Below, piece after piece: positions 46,614 through 51,689 of a DNA stretch of 51,689 nucleotides; within the stretch, counting starts at the first letter, position 1, and each line of letters starts with the position of its first letter. The notes beneath the pieces were generated by a model, which was not told the DNA's origin, did not search any database, and worked only from the letters and a program-made list of their open reading frames with translations. Both the position numbers and the translations under genes were made by a program. The DNA is from Sulfurimonas sp. (GTDB taxonomy: Bacteria; Campylobacterota; Campylobacteria; Campylobacterales; Sulfurimonadaceae), in the NCBI GenBank assembly GCA_021648285.1, contig JAKITC010000012.1:1-51689 (forward strand), given 5' to 3'.

Positions 46614-46678
46614 ACGCATATAATAAAGTTGCATATTTTACTGAATTTATAGTAAAAGAATGATTAAAAGGGATCGAT

Positions 46679-47590
46679 TTGCCATTTGTAATAAAGAAAA
46701 TGTTTGTAGAAAAGAAGCAGAGAGCTTTTCTTTTTTTTATAAATGAGTTGGGTTATACACAAAAAGAAGCTCAGCGTTTTATTGCAAGAGGTCGCTTGCT
46801 TATCAACGGTGAAATTATGGATAAGTCTTCAGAGGAAATAGAGGGAAAAATAGAGTATATATACTTTGAACCTATCACAAGAGGACTTAATGCACATGTA
46901 GAATATGATCAGTTTGTAGTTTTTGACAAACCAAGTGGAGTACTAATCCATCCGCAAAATAAAAATACACCCTACTCACTAATAGATGAACTTAAATACC
47001 AGTTTGGGAGAGATGCAAATATAGGGCATAGGATAGATCAGGAAACAAGTGGCTTAGTTTTATGTTCTAAAAATAAAAAGAGTGAACGAGATATTAAAAT
47101 GATGTTTCAAGAGCGTGATATGAAAAAGAAATATCTAGCAATGGTTCATGGTGAATTAAAAGATGAAATAACTATTGAAGCTAAACTATTAAGAAGAGAA
47201 GATGAAAGTGCAATTGTAAGAATGGTTGTAAAAGTTCATGATGATGGAAAAGATTCAAAAACAGATATAACACCTTTGAAGTATTTTTCAGAGAATAATA
47301 TGACTTTAGTAGAGTGTTCTCCACTAACTGGAAGACAGCATCAGATAAGAGTACATTTGTTTCATGTGAAACATCCGATAGTTGGTGATCCAATTTACGG
47401 ACAGAGTGAAGGGAATATCGTTAGATTTCTTGATAAAGAGCTGAGTCGTGAAGATCGTATAAATCTTAGCGGTGCATCTAGATTACTTTTGCATGCCAAT
47501 GAATTAGAATTTAATTTATATGACGAAGAGTTTCATATCAGTAGTGATATAGATTTTGCACAAACATGTTTTGAAAGTATGCGACTTTAA
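46679..47590 (+). CDS. RluA-family pseudouridine synthase (RluD-like)
   Basis: The 303-aa protein has an S4-like RNA-binding part (about 20-55: YTQKEAQRFIARGRLLINGE) and the RluA catalytic domain with HRIDQETSGLVL (about 120-131, catalytic Asp) and ECSPLTGRQHQIRVHLFHVK (about 221-240). It isomerises uridine in rRNA or tRNA; the exact site is not deducible. The start is TTG 46679 with AAAGGGA 6-7 bases upstream; an ATG seven codons later has a poor site. A parS-like palindrome is embedded in the codons for LFHVKH. Confidence 0.88.
   Translation: MPFVIKKMFVEKKQRAFLFFINELGYTQKEAQRFIARGRLLINGEIMDKSSEEIEGKIEYIYFEPITRGLNAHVEYDQFVVFDKPSGVLIHPQNKNTPYSLIDELKYQFGRDANIGHRIDQETSGLVLCSKNKKSERDIKMMFQERDMKKKYLAMVHGELKDEITIEAKLLRREDESAIVRMVVKVHDDGKDSKTDITPLKYFSENNMTLVECSPLTGRQHQIRVHLFHVKHPIVGDPIYGQSEGNIVRFLDKELSREDRINLSGASRLLLHANELEFNLYDEEFHISSDIDFAQTCFESMRL
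47358..47373. promoter_or_regulatory. parS-like site inside the pseudouridine synthase gene
   Basis: TGTTTCATGTGAAACA differs from the parS consensus TGTTTCACGTGAAACA at one position. It is in coding sequence, as parS sites often are in other bacteria. Confidence 0.65.
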
Positions 47591-47663
47591 TAATATTTTT
47601 TTGTAACGGCTGAAAAATTTATTTACAATAATTTATATACATTATTTAGTTTAGTAATTATAG

Positions 47664-47679
47664 TGTTTCACATGAAACA
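47664..47679. promoter_or_regulatory. parS-like site
   Basis: TGTTTCACATGAAACA differs from the parS consensus at one central base. The symmetry extends one base pair further on each side (GTG...CAC). Confidence 0.7.
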
Positions 47680-47844
47680 CTTGTTAAATTTCCTTCTTGC
47701 TATATTTAACAAACCTATATTTCAACTCATTAAAATATTTGTAAAATATGTTACTATAGAAACCGAACAAGTAATTTAAAATGGATGCGCGCCAAGCGAT
47801 AAAGCAACATAATATCACCAGAAAACTGCACAGTAATTCAAGCT

Positions 47845-47854
47845 ATGTGAATAA
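47845..47854 (-). promoter_or_regulatory. DnaA box
   Basis: ATGTGAATAA is the same 10-mer that occurs three times upstream of dnaA. Confidence 0.5.
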
Positions 47855-48035
47855 CTTTATATATTATTAGAAGACATTTTAATGTCTATGTAACAGTAAG
47901 TGATGAAAGCTCTATAGCCCCTATAAATAGGGGGGTTAAGCTATATATAAGTATATCTATTTCAGGAAGAATTTATATAAAATTTTTCTTAAGAAAAGAG
48001 AAAATTTTAAAATTTGCCTAAATTAGGACCTTGTG

Positions 48036-48066
48036 TTATTCACAGCTTATTACAATGTGTGAATAA
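48036..48066. promoter_or_regulatory. Inverted pair of DnaA boxes
   Basis: TTATTCACA (48036-48044) and its complement TGTGAATAA (48058-48066) face each other across 13 bp. They are next to an A/T-only tract (48078-48117). Confidence 0.55.
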
Positions 48067-48126
48067 TGCACATAACCAATAAATTTATAAATTATTTTAA
48101 TAGTAAATATTTTTTTAGGATAACTA

Positions 48127-48225
48127 ATGGAATCTATTGAGGATTATTTTTTTATAAGAAAAGTAGGGTATTATTATATTTATAAACGACCTCCCTGGTG
48201 TGTTGGTCGTTTTACTTTTTTGTGA
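48127..48225 (+). CDS. Possible 32-aa tyrosine-rich micro-protein
   Basis: ATG 48127 has AGGA 6 bases upstream and opens a frame MESIEDYFFIRKVGYYYIYK, then RPPWCVGRFTFL, ending in TGA. The second half of the frame coincides with a terminator hairpin (48184-48212), so either a real gene ends inside its terminator or the frame is a chance feature of a non-coding transcript. No homologue is known to me. Confidence 0.35.
   Translation: MESIEDYFFIRKVGYYYIYKRPPWCVGRFTFL
48184..48221 (+). terminator. Rho-independent terminator
   Basis: AAACGACC and GGTCGTTT form a perfect 8-bp stem around 13 bases, followed by TACTTTTTT on the plus strand. It implies a plus-strand transcript across the preceding gene-poor segment. 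Confidence 0.75.
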
Positions 48226-48238
48226 ACTGAATCACTTA

Positions 48239-48478
48239 TTAAACTTTATTGTATCTTTTAATAATTTTTTTAACACGATTCTTTAAATTACGCAATGCTT
48301 CAACACTTGTACTGCCATCAGCAGTTAAATTTTCAAAGCCATCATCAAATTGTGCTTTTGCGATCCAACCAATCTTCTTGTGATATTTTATACCAACAAA
48401 ACGAATATCACCAAAGTGCTCTTCACAAAGGTCATAGATTCTTTTAATTCTATCTGTATTTGTTTTCTTTTCAGCCAT
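48239..48478 (-). CDS. Small basic protein of unknown function
   Basis: The 79-aa protein has a helix (TDRIKRIYDLCEEHFGDI), a strand pair (RFVGIKYHKKIGWIAKAQFD) and a basic C-terminal helix (LRNLKNRVKKIIKRYNKV). The pattern could be a small nucleic-acid-binding fold, but I do not recognise it. AAGGA lies 9 bases before the ATG. A terminator for the opposite strand ends just past its stop codon. Confidence 0.7.
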   Translation of the reverse strand: MAEKKTNTDRIKRIYDLCEEHFGDIRFVGIKYHKKIGWIAKAQFDDGFENLTADGSTSVEALRNLKNRVKKIIKRYNKV

Positions 48479-48503
48479 TATATTATTCCTTAATTTTACT
48501 CTG

Positions 48504-48588
48504 TAAAATGAAGGAACCCCTTCATTTTCTTAGTCTGATAAAGGAACTCGTCCCTTTATCTTCGCTGGGGCCGCTGGGGCCACTAAAG
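48504..48588 (+). repeat. Modular intergenic repeat, copy 4
   Basis: It starts with a perfect hairpin AAAATGAAGG-AACC-CCTTCATTTT (48505-48528). Next comes GATAAAGGAAC / GTCCCTTTATC (48537-48560, one mismatch), then TTCGCTGGGGCCGCTGGGGC and CACTAAAG. Middle and end blocks match copies 2 and 1. It lies upstream of the 79-aa gene. The rest of that gap (48589-48702) shows nothing recognisable. Confidence 0.75.
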
Positions 48589-48702
48589 TCAGTCTATTGC
48601 TAGATTAATTATTTTGTATTAGTATTTTATCATAAGTAGATTGCAAGTAATATAAAATACATAATGCTTACCTGAAGTGTTAATAAAGTTATAAATTTTT
48701 TA

Positions 48703-48810
48703 TTATTGCTTTTTATTATCATCACTTGTAGCAGCTTTTATAAAGCCGATAACACCTACAGCAAAAACAGCTATCAGGAAAACTATTTGAAATATCTCTA
48801 CATAGCTCAT
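48703..48810 (-). CDS. Single-pass micro-membrane protein coupled to rlmN (35 aa)
   Basis: The ATG overlaps the rlmN stop codon (ATGA). The frame gives one hydrophobic helix (IFQIVFLIAVFAVGVIGFIK, residues 6-25) and a polar tail (AATSDDNKKQ). Overlapping start, a clear membrane helix with Lys/Asp-rich flank, and a stop at a sensible place make a real gene likely. No family is recognised. Confidence 0.6.
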   Translation of the reverse strand: MSYVEIFQIVFLIAVFAVGVIGFIKAATSDDNKKQ

Positions 48811-49931
48811 TTTAACTCACTTTCTGTCTTTCCACCCAGGTGGTCCCTCTCTTTAGCAGAGCTAAATTCACCTTGTTCTTTTAATTGACCACAAGCAGCA
48901 CTAATATCTATGCCTTTAGAGTCTCTTATAGTACACAATAAGCCATGTTTAACCAGATACTCTTGGAAAGCTACCATATCAGCTCTTGTAGGTCTATCGT
49001 AAGTGGTTCCTGGATAAGGATTGAAGAAGATAAGGTTTACCTTCGCTTTGATACCTGTTAGTAGCTTCACGAGCTTCTTAGCAGAGCCTATATCATCATT
49101 CTTATTTTTAATTACTAGATACTCAAACATAACTCTTTTTCTGGTGTCTATTGGAAAGCGTTTAACTGCCTCTATAATAGAAGAGATGTTATGAGCTTTG
49201 TTCATAGGTATTAGTTCGGATCTCAAGTCATTATCAACAGCGTGAAGTGATATAGCTATATGAACACCTAAGTCCATCTTCCCTAGCTGATCTATTTTAT
49301 TGCTTAAGCCACTTGTAGAGACTGTTTGGCGCTTGCCTGATATACAGAGACCTTCATCTTCCTTAAAAATCTCTATGGCCTTTGCAAGATTGTCTAAGTT
49401 GTCAAGTGGTTCACCCATGCCCATATAGACTATATTTATCTTTCGGTTATGTTTATGGTCATTATCTCTCTTGAGAGTGACTACTTGAGCTACTATCTCT
49501 GCTGTAGTCAAATCTCTTGTAAAACCACCTTTTGCTGTTAAACAGAATGAACACCCTACTTTGCATCCTACTTGAGTAGAAACACAGATAGTATATTTTG
49601 CTTCTTGAATGACTTCGCCGTTACTATCAAGTTGCGTTTCTTTCATCTTTAGCCAAACAGCTTCCATTGTTTTACCGTCTTGCATCTGAAGAAGATATTT
49701 AATAGTCCCATCACTAGACTCCTCTTTATTAACAATTCTAAGAGGGTTAACAACATATTTTTTAGCCAATTCATCTTTGAGAGCTTTAGGAATATTTTTC
49801 ATCTCATCATAACTCTGTACATATTGATGATACAGCCAACCAAATATTTGTTTAACTCTAAATGCCGGTTTTATTTTCTCCATTAGCTCTTTTTGTGTGA
49901 AGTCTAATAGTGAAGGTTTTATTTCGCTCAT
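48807..49931 (-). CDS. rlmN: Dual-specificity 23S rRNA/tRNA adenine-C2 methyltransferase RlmN
   Basis: RlmN is a radical-SAM enzyme that methylates A2503 of 23S rRNA and A37 of some tRNAs. The 374-aa protein has the cluster motif CKVGCSFC (Cys123, Cys127, Cys130), Cys116 in TICVST, GMGEPLDN, and the methyl-carrier cysteine near the C-terminus (Cys347 in ISAACGQL). It starts 3 bp after the phosphorylase gene, with AGGGAGG in that gene's end, and is coupled to the 35-aa membrane protein. Confidence 0.95.
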   Translation of the reverse strand: MSEIKPSLLDFTQKELMEKIKPAFRVKQIFGWLYHQYVQSYDEMKNIPKALKDELAKKYVVNPLRIVNKEESSDGTIKYLLQMQDGKTMEAVWLKMKETQLDSNGEVIQEAKYTICVSTQVGCKVGCSFCLTAKGGFTRDLTTAEIVAQVVTLKRDNDHKHNRKINIVYMGMGEPLDNLDNLAKAIEIFKEDEGLCISGKRQTVSTSGLSNKIDQLGKMDLGVHIAISLHAVDNDLRSELIPMNKAHNISSIIEAVKRFPIDTRKRVMFEYLVIKNKNDDIGSAKKLVKLLTGIKAKVNLIFFNPYPGTTYDRPTRADMVAFQEYLVKHGLLCTIRDSKGIDISAACGQLKEQGEFSSAKERDHLGGKTESELK

Positions 49932-49934
49932 TTT

Positions 49935-50492
49935 TTAAAGAACCTCCCTGTTTACTGTTAGTTTTTTAACTCTTTTTTTTACATGTGCTGTTAAAAGTTC
50001 TTTCGCTTTTTCGTGATTATTAATAAAATCTTCATGAGCATTTTTGTTAGTGTAGTTAGTTATACAAAACACTCCTCCAGCAGGAACATCAAACTCTTGC
50101 GCTATCTTTAAAACAGCAAAAAACTCCATATTTTCTATACCTACACCAAGTTTTAGAAACTTTTTTGTTAGCTCTTCGTTGGTAGAAATATAGTTTGAAG
50201 AGTTGACTATAACATCTTTTATAGAGTTGTCTATGTTAGTGGAAATCACGTTGTCTAAAGGTGTGTAAGCATCACTGTTTAAAAAAGAAAGTTCAATATT
50301 TGAAGCTGTTTTTGACTCTACAATATCAAATATTTTTGAATCACCATAACTACCGGCAGACCCAATAAAGAGTAAAAACTCAGGTTTGTCAAAGAGGCAA
50401 AGTCTTGTTAAATTCATAGCAGTTTCAATAAGCCCTACACCTGTAGGTTGTGCAAAATCAAAAGTTTCGTTGTTTCCTGCGCAGATAATCAT
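49935..50492 (-). CDS. Nucleoside phosphorylase / MTAN-superfamily protein (short form)
   Basis: The 185-aa protein shows the superfamily core: FIGSAGSYGD (about 42-51, phosphate/ribose site), and GIENMEFFAVLKIAQEFDVP (about 117-136) matching the 'E-M-E' ribose-binding block, then FCITNYTNKNAHEDF. It is shorter than usual (about 230), lacking part of the N-terminus; it begins MIICAGNNETFDFA. Likely a purine-nucleoside phosphorylase or nucleosidase. AAAGGAAA lies before the ATG. Confidence 0.8.
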   Translation of the reverse strand: MIICAGNNETFDFAQPTGVGLIETAMNLTRLCLFDKPEFLLFIGSAGSYGDSKIFDIVESKTASNIELSFLNSDAYTPLDNVISTNIDNSIKDVIVNSSNYISTNEELTKKFLKLGVGIENMEFFAVLKIAQEFDVPAGGVFCITNYTNKNAHEDFINNHEKAKELLTAHVKKRVKKLTVNREVL

Positions 50493-50513
50493 CTATTTCC
50501 TTTAATTTATTTT

Positions 50514-50585
50514 ATACCCTCAAGGGGGCACGCGGATTCCTTCATCTACGTTAACACTAGGTTCTCTTAGCAGAGAGCCCTCTTT
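50514..50585 (+). repeat. Modular intergenic repeat, copy 5
   Basis: ACCCTCAAGGGGGCACGC, then GGATTCCTT, is shared with copy 1 (minus-strand reading). The second half, CATCTACGTTAACACTAGGT, then TCTCTTAGCAGAGAGC, is shared with copy 6. GGTTCTCT / AGAGAGCC can form a hairpin. It fills the gap between hisF and the phosphorylase gene. Confidence 0.7.
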
Positions 50586-50592
50586 TAGTGCT

Positions 50593-51351
50593 CTACAGCC
50601 TTACTGGTATATTATTGTCATGTAGATAGTGTTTTAGATCCATGATATCTATCTCTTTATAATGAAAGATACTTGCGGCAAGTGCAGCATCAGCTCCATG
50701 TTCAAAAGCCTCTTTTATATGTTGCATCGTCCCTGCTCCACCACTTGCGATCACAGGAACATTTACAGCTTTGCTTATCTGCTGGGTTATATTTAGTTCA
50801 AATCCTGCTTTTGTACCATCCGCATCCATTGAAGTCAAAAGTATTTCACCACTACCACGCTGGACTACTTCTTTTGCCCATTCAACTGCGTCTATACCTG
50901 TATCAACACGACCACCATTTAGAAAAACATTATATTTGTTTCCGGTTTTTTTAACATCGATTGCAGTGACTATACACTGTGAACCGAATCTTTTAGCGCT
51001 TTCATCTATAAGTTCAGGTCTTTTAATCGCTGCAGAATTAACGCTTACTTTGTCACATCCAACATTCAACAGCTTGTATATATCATCAAGCTTTCTGATT
51101 CCACCACCAACTGTAAGTGGTATAAATATCTCACGTGCTACTTGTGCTACTATATCTACAATTGTATCTCTGTTGTCACTAGATGCTGTAATATCTAAAA
51201 ATGTTAACTCATCAGCACCCTCTTGATTGTAACGTCTTGCTACTTCTACAGGATCACCGGCATCTTTTAGTCCAACAAAGTTTACACCTTTTACAACGCG
51301 TCCATCTTTAACATCAAGACAAGGAATAATTCTTTTAGCAAAATAGTTCAT
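50593..51351 (-). CDS. hisF: Imidazole glycerol phosphate synthase, cyclase subunit
   Basis: HisF makes IGP and AICAR from PRFAR and ammonia delivered by HisH. The 252-aa TIM barrel has [19 protein letters not shown] (catalytic Asp11-type residue in CLDV), [16 protein letters not shown] (second catalytic Asp), and [18 protein letters not shown]. Length is normal. No other his gene is adjacent, so the histidine genes are dispersed. Confidence 0.96.
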   Translation of the reverse strand: MNYFAKRIIPCLDVKDGRVVKGVNFVGLKDAGDPVEVARRYNQEGADELTFLDITASSDNRDTIVDIVAQVAREIFIPLTVGGGIRKLDDIYKLLNVGCDKVSVNSAAIKRPELIDESAKRFGSQCIVTAIDVKKTGNKYNVFLNGGRVDTGIDAVEWAKEVVQRGSGEILLTSMDADGTKAGFELNITQQISKAVNVPVIASGGAGTMQHIKEAFEHGADAALAASIFHYKEIDIMDLKHYLHDNNIPVRL

Positions 51352-51382
51352 GGTAGTTGAAAGCCTCTTATAATATAGTGCA

Positions 51383-51388
51383 ATTATA
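51383..51388 (-). promoter_or_regulatory. -10 element (TATAAT) of hisF
   Basis: TATAAT on the minus strand lies 31 bp before the hisF ATG, giving a leader of about 25 bases that contains AAGAGG. Confidence 0.5.
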
Positions 51389-51445
51389 CTATTTTTTGCT
51401 TAGTTTTTTGTCTTTTCTCTATAAATTTAAGTTTAGCTATTTAAA

Positions 51446-51461
51446 AGTTTCACGTGAAACT
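51446..51461. promoter_or_regulatory. parS-like site (perfect palindrome)
   Basis: AGTTTCACGTGAAACT has the full central 14 bp of the parS consensus and sits in a perfect 22-bp palindrome (51443-51464). Two weaker palindromes follow at 51498-51520 (TTATGAAAC ... GTTTTCATAA) and 51543-51558 (TATTTCATTTGAAATA). Confidence 0.7.
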
Positions 51462-51569
51462 TTTTGCTTTTGTTATTTGTTACATATTACATATTACTTA
51501 TGAAACAAGTGTTTTCATAACAATTTTTGGCAATTTAATAGGTATTTCATTTGAAATATCGTTCTAGGA

Positions 51570-51689
51570 GTCTGTCGGATTAAGCTAAATCAAGATAACA
51601 GCGAAAAGTAGATAAAATAAATATAAATACAAGAGAAGTAGAGCAATATTTATACATGAAACAATTCAAAGCATCCAATCGGAATCAGC
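51570..51689 (+). mobile_element. Left end of an insertion sequence (cut by the window edge)
   Basis: From about 51570 (GTCTGTCGGATTAAGC) the sequence changes character and leads to a transposase-like start codon at 51656. The terminal repeat cannot be confirmed because the other end is outside the window. Exact boundary unknown. Confidence 0.4.
51656..51689 (+). CDS. N-terminus of a probable IS1182-type transposase (partial)
   Basis: Only 11 residues are visible, MKQFKASNRNQ. This resembles the 'M-K-x-F-K-x-x-N-x-x-Q' start of IS1182/DUF772-type transposases, which continue with a Leu-Pro-Pro-rich segment. The call is made from this short match plus the non-coding leader typical of such elements, so it is tentative. 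Confidence 0.4.
   Translation, partial: MKQFKASNRNQ

Larger units (their letters stand above)
47591..48126. other. 536-bp non-coding segment with parS-like site, DnaA boxes and hairpins
   Basis: No gene was found. In order it holds a parS-like site (47664), a possible -10 (TACTATAGA, about 47753), a GC-richer stretch (47784-47800), the DnaA-box 10-mer ATGTGAATAA (47845), an AGACATT/AATGTCT hairpin (47872-47887), a TATAG-CCCCTA / TAGGGG-CTATA stem with a 7-base bulge (47913-47945), a TTTTCTTAAGAAAA palindrome (47984), a pair of inverted DnaA boxes (48036 and 48058) and an A/T tract. It could carry an unknown RNA, a DnaA-titration site or an origin accessory site. Confidence 0.6.

Noticed and set aside
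47784..47805. Resemblance of ATGCGCGCCAAGCGA to the start of a retron msr RNA
   Set aside because: No complementary a2 repeat and no reverse transcriptase gene nearby; treated as chance.
47591..48126. Possible tmRNA, RNase P, SRP or 6S RNA in the gene-poor segment
   Set aside because: None of the conserved core sequences of these RNAs was found.

Overview
The window looks like chromosomal DNA from the replication-origin region of an AT-rich epsilonproteobacterium (Campylobacterota), most like Sulfurimonas and relatives. The reasons are the ruvC / dnaA / dnaN / gyrB neighbourhood, a fliK-flgD-flgE2 flagellar block as in Helicobacter, a very long FlgE (819 aa), a histidine kinase with an AHQWRQPL box, ThyX as the thymidylate synthase, and many sensory GGDEF-type proteins. 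This placement rests on gene content and protein motifs only; no database was searched.

Layout. 1-2.7 kb: the end of an unknown membrane protein, then a tight minus-strand set of purT, a D-2-hydroxyacid dehydrogenase and a YqaA-type membrane protein. 2.8-9.1 kb: the flagellar hook block fliK-flgD-flgE2 and flgE, with a sigma54-type promoter in front of fliK and another in front of flgE. 9.1-15.6 kb: a small secreted protein, a degenerate GGDEF-like protein, a PP-loop tRNA-thiolase-like enzyme, a DEAD-box helicase divergent from a helicase-like protein of unknown role, dnaG, and a tandem duplication of a tiny secreted-peptide gene. 15.7-29.6 kb: housekeeping genes (rpsU, dgt, phnA-like, thyX, pcm, nrdB, msrAB, typA, cca, queF) mixed with a membrane diguanylate cyclase and a degenerate GGDEF-EAL protein. 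29.6-37.7 kb: gyrB, dnaN, dnaA and ruvC with clusters of DnaA boxes on both sides of dnaA. A decayed IS3-type transposase and a truncated PLD-type helicase gene lie between gyrB and dnaN. 37.7-47.6 kb: gltA, trxC, a CheY-CheC-histidine kinase cassette, nrdA, purB and an RluA-family pseudouridine synthase. 47.6-51.7 kb: a 540-bp gene-poor segment with a parS-like site, DnaA boxes and hairpins, then rlmN, a nucleoside phosphorylase-like gene, hisF, more parS-like palindromes and the start of an insertion sequence at the right edge.

The least ordinary content is in the non-coding and small-gene fraction. It includes a dispersed family of modular, hairpin-forming intergenic repeats (six copies seen), parS-like sites (one inside a coding region) within 16 kb of the origin, a second cluster of DnaA boxes about 12 kb from dnaA, a tandem duplication of secreted-peptide genes with their own repeated terminator hairpin, a variable-looking 45-bp tandem repeat in the hook-length protein FliK, and several short genes (29-52 codons) placed tightly against larger genes. 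No rRNA, tRNA or CRISPR array was recognised.
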